Source: Rachicladosporium sp. CCFEE 5018 (taxonomy: Eukaryota; Ascomycota; Dothideomycetes; Cladosporiales; Cladosporiaceae). Taken from it: 64,000 nt of DNA. Below the pieces are notes generated by a model that was given only the letters and a program-made list of their open reading frames with translations, was not told the origin of the DNA and did not search any database. Positions 47,153 through 58,060 of this stretch are shown piece by piece. Made by a program: the position numbers and the translations under genes. Positions within the stretch are counted from its first letter, which is position 1, and every line of letters starts with the position of its first letter. The DNA lies in assembly GCA_002077045.2 (NCBI GenBank), contig KZ111148.1, positions 962,791 through 1,026,790 of the forward strand, in the 5' to 3' direction.

Positions 47153-47323
47153 GCGATTTGTGTGGCGTATTTTAGGGGCGTGGAGCTGCCGAGACGGCTG
47201 AAGAGTCATGGGAAGGATCGTCTGGGTGGGATGGAGAGAGGTGGGAGTGGATTGGGAGGGTACGGGCTCAATGGGGGATCCGTGAATGGAGGGTTTGGGT
47301 ATGGACCGGGTAAAAGAGACTGA
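47153..47323 (+). CDS. Type I membrane protein, 3' fragment after gap 2
   Basis: The last 57 codons, including the stop, of the gene complete at 35337-36315. It starts inside the membrane helix because the contig begins here. It is an assembly fragment, not an independent gene. Confidence 0.9.
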   Translation, partial: AICVAYFRGVELPRRLKSHGKDRLGGMERGGSGLGGYGLNGGSVNGGFGYGPGKRD

Positions 47324-48088
47324 GGGACTCCGAAAGTCATGCGATCATGATCGAATGCCTTTGGCATATAGTCACGATCACTTGCGAGCAACCCGAGCGG
47401 CTGCAGACGCCAGACACCACTCAAAGGTACCCATACGACAGGCTGCGCGTCACGACCTTGCTAACCGGAGCATAGCCGCCACGCGTGTGCGGTCGATATC
47501 TAACACAGACGATTCCGATTTTACTACCGAGTCTCGGCATAGCGACACGGTCGCGTCAAGCTGACAGCAGTCGCACGATTTCGACCAGAAAATGAGAGAT
47601 AGTGCAATGGGCGCGAGATGTGGTACATGGCTGCTGTGCCGCCTCGCAAACATCAAGGTCACGCGATAGGCCCAACCCAGCACGGTCGGGAAAAGCAATA
47701 AGGAAGGTAGTGGGAATTAGCGTTGGCGTTGGCGGTTTATTCTTCTGCGCAGCCATTTATGTACAGTACATACATGTACAACACCCAATCATGTACACGC
47801 TCGCACGAAAAGCTGGGGCTTCGGCCATGCTCGACATACCTATCGATCACAGCCTTCTGACAGCAGCAGTTACGGTATAAAGACAATGCTAGGAGGTAGA
47901 CTCACTCCAGGTTTCAGCCGCGAAGACTGAGGAGCTCCGGGCTCGACTCGACGCGAGCGGTCGGTCAAAATGCTACTCCGACTTGGTGGCCCCCCGGTAT
48001 GTTGCAGAGTCGAATGTTCGTGCTGCGAGCTCCTTATTCCTTCGACTGGGTGGCGACGTCCTACAGCCGTCCAATCCTTTTGCCGGCA

Positions 48089-48709
48089 TCATAAGCCCAG
48101 ATACCGCTCAGTAACGCAGACATACCGTTCCAAGCCCAGAGTCTCCAACATCCACGCTGGTGCCTCCGTGTTGTTCCCCGTTGTTGGAAAGCACTCCGGA
48201 ACCGTCACCGCTAGACCACCGCCGTCAAAACATTGCCCCCACAGCCGATCCTCACGAGCAGCAAGAGGCGCTGGCACCGAAAGCACAGGTGGAGGCGAGG
48301 GCAGTCGAACGTAGTCCTCGCTTTGTTCTTCTGGCATCATCCCCATCAGCATTATGGCGATCATGGTGTAGATACCGAAGAGAAAGGTCCCAGTAGCGAT
48401 GAATGTGTTCATTGTGATGATTCGATGGAATGGCGCGTGCGGAAGTTGCAGGGTGTTGCGATCAGAAACTTTGTGGTCCAGAGGTAGGGAAGTGGCCACA
48501 GGGTCGGGGCTTGAGGTACTGAGATGCATAATTACACGTAGGAGCGATCGACTGTGTCTCATTGTGAGTTGACGGGAGCGAATGATCACTGTGTCTTGGT
48601 GCCTGCGGGAGAAATGAGCTTTCAGCGGTGCATACCATGCTCCCTGCAAGGTACTGGGGTCATGGCTAACTTCTCGAGATAGGCCAATCGTGAAACTGCG
48701 TAGTATCAC
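48089..48709 (-). CDS. Possible small membrane protein, second assembled copy
   Basis: Identical to 37081-37701 with an offset of 11008. The same doubts apply: a clear single membrane helix, an uncertain start and no known family. Confidence 0.35.
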   Translation of the reverse strand: MILRSFTIGLSREVSHDPSTLQGAWYAPLKAHFSRRHQDTVIIRSRQLTMRHSRSLLRVIMHLSTSSPDPVATSLPLDHKVSDRNTLQLPHAPFHRIITMNTFIATGTFLFGIYTMIAIMLMGMMPEEQSEDYVRLPSPPPVLSVPAPLAAREDRLWGQCFDGGGLAVTVPECFPTTGNNTEAPAWMLETLGLERYVCVTERYLGL

Positions 48710-49364
48710 ACCGGAGGACGATTACTGAGGGATCGTTCCGGCTGGAAGATGCCCGTGTACACGCTATGCTAGGGTTGAGGTAAGAAGCGATAACGGTTCC
48801 GTGCGCTTGAGGTCCATGAAAGGTCCTGACTCAGTTGATTTATTCGAACCCACCAGCTTTCGGTCTTTCTGCATTGGCATCGATCCTTCACTCTCTGCCT
48901 CTGCCAGGCGCCTCGATCGTCGCTGTCGTCACTTGCCCGATGTCTGGCTGCTGATCCATTCTGATACACCGAGGGTATAGCCTCGCAAACCGCCCGTCGG
49001 TCCTCAAGTCCTCCCTTGGGTCGCTACTTCCTCACAACTACTTGCTTCCGGTGCTCCTTCCTCGCCGATTCGCCCTCGCGGTCGCAAGCGCAGTGGTTCG
49101 CTTGTGCGCGAGCTAGTGGCTGTCGACTTCCTTCTTTGAACCTCTCGACTTCACGTCGGACGCCAACGGAAGCAGGCGAAAACAGGCGAGGGGTCTGTGC
49201 TCGAAGTGAATTGAAGTGAGTGCTCGTGCTACAATTCTGCACCGCTTGGTGGTGTCATCTTGCGGACAACTAGGTATCACGTATTATGAGTGGCCGTGTG
49301 TGAGCTCGGGTATCAGTCGCGAGATTGACGAGAGCTTCCCTCGATGCACTTGATAGCTCTGACT

Positions 49365-50135
49365 TTACTTCATCTCCCCGATGACCTTCTCCAAGTTCTT
49401 GATGTCATGCGCAAACCTTCCCAAGAATAGCCCATCCACACCTTCCTTGAGCGCCTCGAACGTTCCAGGTCCAGCACTGCCTCCATACAAGATCCTCACC
49501 CTGCCCTGTCTGCCCTTCACTAGCTCGCGTAGACTCTGCGTCACAGCCACAACATGATCTGCTCCAGCTGGCTCGCTCGCACCAATAGCCCACACCGGCT
49601 CATAGGCCAGTATGACGTCCGTAGTATCTGGAATTCCTGACAGTGCGGCAATGATTTGCGGCTTGCACTCACTGACCGCTAAGCCAACAGCTTGCGAGGC
49701 GATGGAAGAACGTGACTTTTCGCCGATGCAAACCAGTGGCGTCATGCCGTTCCGCACAATCGCTGCAGCTTTGGCAGCCACAGTCTTGTCCGTCTCGCCG
49801 AACAGGGCTCTTCGCTCCGCGTGCCCAATCTCAACGATCTTCACGCCAGCTTGAGCCAGTACCACGGGTGAGATTTCGCCCGTGAACGCTCCTTTGTCCT
49901 CGGAGTGGCAGTCCTGGGCTCCAAGCCAGATGGAGGTGGAGGCCAGCTTCTCGGCTGAAGGTAGGAGTGTGACGAAGTCGGGTATGACGAAGAAATCTAT
50001 GTTGGCGGCATCTGCCGCTGAACTGAGAGGGGCAACAGAGGAGACGTAGCTGTTGGTGGACGGGAGGTCGAGGTACATCTTCAAGGAAGCGCCGAGGAGG
50101 CGTTTCTCCCGGGGAGCATCTGAGAGGGGAGGCAT
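49365..50135 (-). CDS. Triosephosphate-isomerase-family enzyme, second assembled copy
   Basis: Identical to 38357-39127, including Ser in place of the usual active-site Asn (Ser17), Lys19, His105 and Glu179. Identity at both protein and DNA level over the whole gene argues against an old duplication. Count it once unless read depth shows two loci. Confidence 0.8.
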   Translation of the reverse strand: MPPLSDAPREKRLLGASLKMYLDLPSTNSYVSSVAPLSSAADAANIDFFVIPDFVTLLPSAEKLASTSIWLGAQDCHSEDKGAFTGEISPVVLAQAGVKIVEIGHAERRALFGETDKTVAAKAAAIVRNGMTPLVCIGEKSRSSIASQAVGLAVSECKPQIIAALSGIPDTTDVILAYEPVWAIGASEPAGADHVVAVTQSLRELVKGRQGRVRILYGGSAGPGTFEALKEGVDGLFLGRFAHDIKNLEKVIGEMK

Positions 50136-50911
50136 CGTACGGGAGACTGGGTGGCCGTTTCGATCCGCACTCCAGCGGTCCTCAGCGTTGCTTTAGATCC
50201 TCTACAATCGGCTGCAGAAGGCAAGGTTGACTCTATCAAGCAAGTCGTGTCGTATGTCGGGGTTCTCAGCGCTACAACGATACTGCGGGCCAAGCGGATG
50301 CCAGCGGATGCGTGTCAGGTCGATGGTAGGCTTGCAGCGAGCCAGATCATATACAATGACAGAGACTACTAGTATATGCTACCGCCTGCTCATATAGGCA
50401 AGTTGTCAAGATCTCACTGTCGTCGATGGTACCTGACAAGGTTCCCCGCGGGCCCGAACTCCGATCGCCGCGTTGTGGGGGAGGGCTTGAGGAATTTATG
50501 TCGATGAAGGCATGAAGAAAGGCAGACTTGACCTCACTGTATGACCGCTTGCCTCACTTTGACAACTACATTCCAGACCAAGAGTGATAATGGCATTGTA
50601 CAACGGACAAGAGCTTGCGAACCATAAGGGCTTCTCGGACATCTGAAGTCGTCAACTTTGTCGGTCTTACGTTCGGCGTTTTGTTTTGAGTGGCCATCGT
50701 CAACGACAAGAAACGTGAAAAAGTAGTTGTGAGTACTCTATATCATTGCTGTTGCGAGTCTGCGGCGACAATGACCATCTGTGCTGACTGAAGGTAGCAA
50801 GACTGATCCCTACCTCCCATCTCCGTTGTCATCCACCTGAGGCAACTGCCCATATACCAGGATTCACCACAAGATCCAAGCGTCTACTGAGGGTACAGGC
50901 AAGAAGCAAAG

Positions 50912-52882
50912 ATGCATATTACGAAGAAGCTCGCGGCGTCTCACGCCAAAGGCGAACCAACCTATTCCTTCGAATTCTTCCCGCCGAAGACCTCTCAAGG
51001 CGTGCAGAATTTGTACGATCGCATGGATCGTATGCACGGCTTTGGACCAGCCTTCATCGACATCACTTGGGGCGCCGGGGGACGCCATTCTCAACTAACA
51101 TGCGAGATGGTCAAGGTAGCTCAGTCTGTATACGGCCTAGAGACTTGCATGCACCTCACCTGCACGGACATGGAGACGAGTAAAATTGACGAAGCACTGA
51201 AAGAAGCCTACAATTCTGGCTGCACAAACATACTCGCATTAAGGGGAGACCCGCCAAGAGAGCAGGAGAAGTGGGAGCAGGCTGAGGGTGGGTTTCGGTA
51301 CGCGAGGGATCTGATCAAGTACATCAAGACGAACTACGGCGATCACTTCGACATTGGGGTTGCAGGCTATCCTGAGGGCTGCGATGAGACCACAGGCTCA
51401 GAGGAGCATATCCCTTACTTGAAGGAGAAGATTGACGCTGGTGGCACCTTCATTGTCACCCAAATGTGCTACGATGCGGACATCTTCATCGACTGGGTGC
51501 ATCGATGCCATGCTGCTGGCATACCCGAGAGCGTGCCCATCATTCCCGGCATCATGCCAATTCATACACACGCCTCGTTCATGCGTCGCGCAACCTGGAC
51601 GCAATGCCATATCCCTCCAGAGTGGCATGAAAAGCTTGAACCGGTGAAGAACGATGATGTGTCTGTCCGCGAGGTCGGCAAAGAGCTTGTGGCAGACTTC
51701 TGTCGGCGTGTGCTCGATTCTGGGACGACGATGCATCTCCACTTTTACACCATGAACTTGGCGGTTGCAACACGCATGGTACTTGAGGAGCTCGCGGTCA
51801 CTCCACCTTCAAATGAGCATAACCCCTTGCTGAAGCCTCTCCCATGGCGACAGTCACTCGGTCTCAATCGACGAGATGAGAACGTACGGCCTATCTTCTG
51901 GCGCAATCGCAATCGTTCCTACGTGGCTCGCACGCAAGACTGGGACGAGTTTCCCAACGGGCGATGGGGTGACTCTCGCTCACCTGCATTCGGCGAGCTT
52001 GATACATATGGCGTTGGCTTGAAAGGCACCAACGAAGAGAACCGGAAGCTTTGGGGATCCCCGGAATCCAATCGTGACATTGCAGACCTCTTCGTTGGCT
52101 ACATGAAAGGCAGCGTGAAGTCATTGCCCTGGAGTGAAGCGCCCATCAACACTGAGGCGAACGTGCTGCAGTCCGATCTCATTGACCTCAATGGCCGGGG
52201 ACTGCTGACGATCAATTCCCAGCCTGCTGTCGACGGCGCGAAGAGCAATCACCAAGACTATGGCTGGGGACCGAAGAACGGATATGTGTACCAGAAGGCC
52301 TACCTCGAGGTGCTCGTACACCCTAATCTCATCGACACTGTCATCTCACGCATGGAGAGGGATGAAGACATCACGTACTACGCTGTCAACTCCTCTGGCT
52401 CGCTAAGGACGAACGTGCCCGTTGACTGTGGGCCGAACGCGGTCACATGGGGTGTCTTCCCCGGCAAGGAGATCGTGCAGCCGACGATCGTAGAGACTGT
52501 ATCCTTCCTCGCCTGGCGGGATGAGTTCTACCATCTCGGCTCAGAGTGGGCCAAATGCTACGCCGAAGGCAGCGCTAGCAAGACGCTCATCAAGGACGTT
52601 GTCGACAACTGGTACCTAGTCAACATCGTGCACAACGACTTCAGGCAAGCTAGAGGCATCTTCCCGCTGTTCGAGGGTCTGAGTGCGCCGGGCTTGAGTG
52701 TCACGGAGCAGGCGAACGGGAACGGCTACGTCAATGGCCACGTCAACGGTGGCGCAGAGAACTCGGATCTTTCATTCCGCAAGAAACCCGAGACCAACGG
52801 AGTCTATGACGGAAACAACGCTGTCAATGGCGCTGACCACGCTAATATGACGAACGGGCAGAACGGCGAGGTCGAGGCTTGA
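50912..52882 (+). CDS. MET13: Methylenetetrahydrofolate reductase, second assembled copy
   Basis: Identical to 39904-41874 (656 aa, single exon, FAD barrel plus SAM-regulatory domain plus Asn/Gly-rich tail). Its upstream 776 bases shared with the TIM-like gene are identical as well. It is most likely the same gene in an overlapping contig. Confidence 0.9.
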   Translation: MHITKKLAASHAKGEPTYSFEFFPPKTSQGVQNLYDRMDRMHGFGPAFIDITWGAGGRHSQLTCEMVKVAQSVYGLETCMHLTCTDMETSKIDEALKEAYNSGCTNILALRGDPPREQEKWEQAEGGFRYARDLIKYIKTNYGDHFDIGVAGYPEGCDETTGSEEHIPYLKEKIDAGGTFIVTQMCYDADIFIDWVHRCHAAGIPESVPIIPGIMPIHTHASFMRRATWTQCHIPPEWHEKLEPVKNDDVSVREVGKELVADFCRRVLDSGTTMHLHFYTMNLAVATRMVLEELAVTPPSNEHNPLLKPLPWRQSLGLNRRDENVRPIFWRNRNRSYVARTQDWDEFPNGRWGDSRSPAFGELDTYGVGLKGTNEENRKLWGSPESNRDIADLFVGYMKGSVKSLPWSEAPINTEANVLQSDLIDLNGRGLLTINSQPAVDGAKSNHQDYGWGPKNGYVYQKAYLEVLVHPNLIDTVISRMERDEDITYYAVNSSGSLRTNVPVDCGPNAVTWGVFPGKEIVQPTIVETVSFLAWRDEFYHLGSEWAKCYAEGSASKTLIKDVVDNWYLVNIVHNDFRQARGIFPLFEGLSAPGLSVTEQANGNGYVNGHVNGGAENSDLSFRKKPETNGVYDGNNAVNGADHANMTNGQNGEVEA

Positions 52883-53817
52883 TGAGATACGGAGGATAAC
52901 GAGCACATGATTAAATGGCTTCAACGGCAGCATATACAATACATGCGCAGTGCATGTGCCGGAGGCCGGCTCTTCAACAGGAGATTCAACAGAACGGCTG
53001 TTCTACTGCACTGGCGGGATCGATCCTCGACATACGAGGATGTTGCGTTCAATGGCGTTCATTTGGCGGAATGGAACGGGCAACGGAAAAGCGAAGATAC
53101 CCCATTCAACAGGGCGTGGCTGGGTGGTTGGCGTTGCATTGCTTTTTATATGAGAGCATGAGCGGCATTGTAACTGCTCGCATTGAAACAATAGCTGCCA
53201 AGCGAAGGCTTGTGCAGGCTTGGTGTCAAGGCTTGGTGCTGTCACCAATTTGGTCCTTGCCCATCTTGACTTCACCCACTTTCTCAGAGTAATCGATGGC
53301 AGTACTTCTTGATGTCGTGACCTTTCCACTGTCCTTACGTCTCTCGCCATTCCCTTCGGTTTGAATATGACTGTTCTCCCATGCTGTAGAAGTACTATAA
53401 GTGTGAGTTGCAAAGGACTACCGGATGGCGTTGCCATCGAGCATCTGGACCGAGTCAATGCCGAACTCTAATCGGGAAGCCATGTGCTTCTCCTCTTTTC
53501 CTCACTCGCTTACTTTGACCTCACTTCTCAGCTCTTGTACGCGAGTGCTTGATCCCTTTCAATCCGTCGTTGTCTGTTACTTAATCTTTTACATAGCATT
53601 GATATTCAGTGTAGCATCTCATGGACTTTCGAACCGAGTTCTTCTGCCTACTACTCAAGTCGATAAGATAGACCGAGGCTCAAGTCGTTGAATATACGCA
53701 TTCAACGCTGGCATTATCAATTATCCAAGCTTGGAACCAGACGCACAACTACTCGTCCTGGCCAGAGAACAACTTCGAGAACCTCAACATTGAGTGCTCA
53801 CGAGCAACGCAGCTACC

Positions 53818-55541
53818 ATGGAGAACTCGCCCACGCACGTAGCTGACGATGCCACACTTGCCCTTCTCGGCAAAAAGCAAGTCCTCAAACGTCGCTTCGC
53901 TTTCATCTCCCTCTTCGGCTTCGCAGTCTGTGAGCTGATTACGTGGGAGACTGTCCTTGCGCTCTTCGCTCAAGCCTTCTCGAATGGCGGGCCAGCGGGC
54001 GCTATCTACGGCTTTATGATCGCCTGGGCGTCGACTCTGTCAGTCTACACGGTGATATCGGAACTAGCTAGCATGGCGCCTATCGCGGGTGGACAGTACT
54101 ACTGGGTTTATATGCTCGCCCCAGCGAAGTACAAGACCATTGGCAGCTATGTCATTGGTTGGCTGACGAGTCTTGCCTGGATCGCCACAGTCGCCACGGA
54201 GACGTTGTTCGCTGGAACGATCATCCAAGGCATCATGGTGCTTGACTACCCTGGCTACGACAACAAAGCTTGGGAAGGCACGCTACTCACTTGGGCAGTC
54301 ATCGCGGGCTGCATCTTCGTCAACGTTATCATTCCCGCGTGGCTGCCACGATTCGAGGTGTTCATTCTCGTCTTTCATATCGCAGGCTTCATCGCGATAT
54401 TGGTCACGCTCCTTGTCATGACGCCGGAGCTGGGTACCAATGCCAGTGTGTGGCAGACATCGCTCAATGAAGGTGGCTGGCCAACGCAAGGTCTGTCTTA
54501 CTGTGTCGGCTTTCTCGGGAACGTTGCAACATTTGTTGGTGCTGATGCGAGTGTACATCTCGCTGAGGAAGTCTCCAACGCCGCGCTGAACATCCCTCGA
54601 GCGATCCTAGGAGCTATGCTGATCAACGGCGCGGTTGGCTTCGCCATGATGGTCACGATTCTGTACTGCGTGGGCGATGTGAAGAGCGTACTGGAGACGG
54701 CTACCGGCTTTCCATTCATCCAGGTCTTTGCCAATAGCACAAATAACATTGCCGGAGCGTCAGTCATGGCGGCAGTAGTGCTGGCACTGACTTGGTCTTG
54801 TGCGATCGGTATCACTACGACCGCCAGCAGAATGACCTGGTCGTTTGCGAGAGACAACGGGCTGCCGGGATCGAGATGGCTGAGCCGAGTCAATACCAGG
54901 ACAAGGGTGCCCGTGAACGCAGTTCTGGCTGTGACAGCATGTGCGGCGTTACTGACATTAATCTACGTGAGTTCGCGTGAGGCTCCCTTACCAACATCAT
55001 GCAAGTTGCTAATGTGTGCCAGATCGGCTCCTACACCGCCTTCAACGATGTGATCTCGCTCACCATCACGGGCTTCTACGGCTCCTACTTCCTGCCCGCA
55101 GCGCTCCTCCTTTACCACCGCATCAAAGGCAATGTCCTTCCACGCGGCAGCGCTGTCAGGTCCGCGAGCCTACCCAACGAAAAGACCACCGCCGATGCCG
55201 AGATCTTCGCTAGCCATTACGACCAGCCCACCCTCAACCCTCTACAAGCAAGCGTTATCTCTACGCCGTTGATCTGGGGTCCATGGCATATTCCCGGCAT
55301 TTTTGGCATCATTAACAACGCATACGCTTGTACCTATATGGTATTCGTGATCTTCTGGTCAGTCTGGCCGCCTGAGACACCTGTGGATGCTGGTACGATG
55401 AACTACAGTGTTGTTGTGACGGGTGGCGTGATGATCTTGAGTGCAATTTGGTACTTTGTGAGGGCCAAGAAGATATATAGAGGGCCGTTGATCGATGAAG
55501 GGGTTGTGGAGGTGATGGCTGGTGGAACTCCCGGGAAGTGA
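53818..55541 (+). CDS. GABA/amino-acid permease, second assembled copy
   Basis: Identical to 42810-44533, with exons 53818-54966 and 55023-55541. No difference was seen in coding sequence, intron or leader. Treat as the same gene. Confidence 0.85.
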
Positions 55542-55742
55542 CGGCATTTGGCGGGAGGATAGAGTGGCGATCTGGTGCATTTGTGAGAGCTGTGATGGCT
55601 TTTCTTGACTGTGGGATGCTAGAAATATGTAGTCTCGATATCCACACGGCAGATGTGCAAGGAGAAACTCGGGCTGAGACATTATCGAGATTATGAATGG
55701 ACCTGGCACTGCTTGTGCGATCCCCAATATATGACGCTAAGA

Positions 55743-56635
55743 TCAGCCGGATAGTGACAAATGTGTGTTCTCTGTAAGTTCAAAAATTCTCCGCTGCTCT
55801 ACTTTGCGATTTAGTCGTGGGTCACATTTGGCGTGCTGATTGTCCGAATAGATCGTGTAGTTCGCAGCCACATCTGAGCGCACCCATGTCTTTCGCCGTT
55901 GCTCGGTCAAGTCCAAAAGTGTGCAAGGCTCACTGAAGTCGAAACATCTCACGTCTGTGCTCGTCCACCGGAGCCGGTAACCGTGTACCTGTAGTAGCCG
56001 AAGGTTCTCGCCTGCGGAGCAAATAGAGACCGACCCTACTGCTCTGCCTACAGTATACCGTGACGAGGCAGTGGACGGCATCTTCAAACGTGCACGGGGA
56101 AGCCCCGATACGCACGCGCTGACGTCGCCTAGTGATGGCTGAACGCCGCCACGGCATTGGCTTGCCGCTGCGCACTAGCTATGCGGGATCCTCGCCAGAG
56201 CAGCCGGGACGCAGCTACTGGACGTGTGTGGATCTCTTCGATCGTGTCAACGTCCGGGTCTGTAGAACGGCTCAGCGCCAGTCGCCTGGCGATCAGTCGA
56301 ATTGTCTGACGTTGTGCCTAGAGCGCGCGGTAGGCAATACGTCCAGACCGTTTGACCTGCCTGCACTGCTCTCGAAGCAGCCCAGGGTACTCATGTCCAG
56401 GCCGGCTCCGAACTGGAGAACCTCGACCATCTCCCAGGCAGCTGCTCGGCACGGAGCCATAGTGGCGTCGGTCGAGTCTCTGCATGCGTCCATCGAGTTG
56501 CGCGTACTTGTAAGCGATGCCTCCCGATCCTGCCAATCCGTAATTTGGAATATGTACAGCATTTGTTGGATGTCCGCTTTGTTTCCTTCTTGCATCTTCA
56601 GCAGAAGCTAGGTACTTGCAAGCTTGCATTTTCAA
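55743..56635 (-). pseudogene. Broken coding-like frames, second assembled copy
   Basis: Same broken frames as at 44735-45627, including the in-frame TAG (here 56318-56320). Because the stop is in both contigs, it is unlikely to be a random base error in one of them. Confidence 0.22.
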
Positions 56636-56819
56636 TGAGGTTGTAATGTAAACTTTGCTTGTGTACCACAGTCGCGAGCTAAAACGTTAGCATGACCCGG
56701 TGGCCTGGGACTTGACTCCTTAATTCGAATCTTCTTTCATCTTCATCCTGTCCTTCACCCTGGCGGTGTTCCGTATGTTACGAAGGAACCTAGCATCAAC
56801 GGACAGGATAGCTAGCTAT

Positions 56820-58020
56820 TCACCTGCTGCCTCTCTGTGGCTTCCTGCCATAGGCGACGTATCTGCAGGACGTCAGTCGTAACAAGAAGAGCGTGGAAGG
56901 CGAGCATACATCCTGTAGTACAGTCTCAAGGAATGGTTCGACATCTCTCCGCGGATCCGGTCTACTAGCTCCGCAACAGCGCGTTGCCCTGATGCCCCGA
57001 ACGCCACTGCAAACGGATGCAGCGACCACGAGTGGATCATCTTGAGGAGATTATCTTGGATGTGGTCTCCGAGAGGGTGTGCTGCTCGAGGATTAGCAGA
57101 TGTCGTATAGGCAGCAAGTGGTTGACCAGCACGGCATACATTCATGCCAGTCGCCAATGCGCGCCGTTATCACCTCAGTCTCAATGTCTGCGAAACCTGC
57201 CGTCCGCAGCAGTCCCTCAAGGCGTGGGCCGAGGTCATGGTACCTGTCACGGTCTTGGAGGCTTCGCTTATACCTGTTCCACCAGCTGTCCAGCATGGGG
57301 TAACCACGCACGTTTCCGGCTTCCGACTGAAACAGATAGTGTGGTTCTAACAACTGCAGGTAGCCACCAGGCTGGAGCATCTCTTTGAGTTCCCGAATCA
57401 TGCCCGGCCAACGACGAATGTTTATGCCTTCTGCGATGCAACTGCAATTGATGAGCTTGAAGGTCTGCTGCCGCAAGACGGAATGACGAAAGAGGCCGTT
57501 CAGATTCCATCGGACCCGGTCGAATTGCTCGGCGGCCACCGTGGCAGGTAGGTCTTCGTCGCTATCAGAGCGGCCAGTGTGGACATCGATTCCGGTGACC
57601 TTGGATTGACATGAGTGTTCTCCTTGCGATATCACGGTATCACTGACGCCACCTACTCACATAGGGCTCTTCGTGATCCTTCAATACCCGATCGATCCAG
57701 GCACCGCTGCCAAAGCCACAGTCGAGCACAGATTCGCCGTTAAGACTGTCTTCTTCACTGTCCTGAAGCGGCTCAGGCAAATATGCTTGGTCCCGCAAGT
57801 GAAAGACAAGCTCTTCAAATTTGTCTAGTCGTTGCTCTTCATGCTGCGAGATCAATCAGTGGTGATCATGAGTCCTACCCACGTTTCGAAGTGCTCAACG
57901 GCATGGACATACCTCGTCGACAGGCGAGAAGTTGATGCCGTGTCCAATGCCGAAAGCAGAGTATTCTCTACCGTATCGCTCGACTATGCTTTCGTTCCTT
58001 GGCTGTGCTGTGGTAGACAT
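56820..58020 (-). CDS. SAM-dependent methyltransferase, second assembled copy
   Basis: Same five-exon gene as at 45812-47012. All five differences between the 10.9-kb copies fall in this gene: three exonic changes (57798, 57925, 57946) are silent at Leu, Ser and Ile codons, and two (57851, 57896) lie in the first intron. That pattern looks like natural allelic variation under constraint rather than sequencing error. Confidence 0.82.
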
Positions 58021-58060
58021 GATATCGAACACACGTCAGCCACATCCAGAATATGGAAAG

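Larger units (their letters stand above)
47153..58060. repeat. Second copy of the 10908-bp block after gap 2
   Basis: Identical to 36145-47052 by eye except at 57798, 57851, 57896, 57925 and 57946, all transitions. After 58060 the sequence continues into new DNA, where the first copy had reached the gap. It is probably the same locus assembled in a second contig. Confidence 0.95.

Noticed and set aside
46924..47323. Frames running through the second N block
   Set aside because: Same reason: they fuse unrelated contig ends across unknown bases.
36145..58060. A recent biological segmental duplication or mobile unit
   Set aside because: Break points coincide exactly with the gap edges and lie at arbitrary positions inside a gene; no terminal repeats or target duplications are visible.
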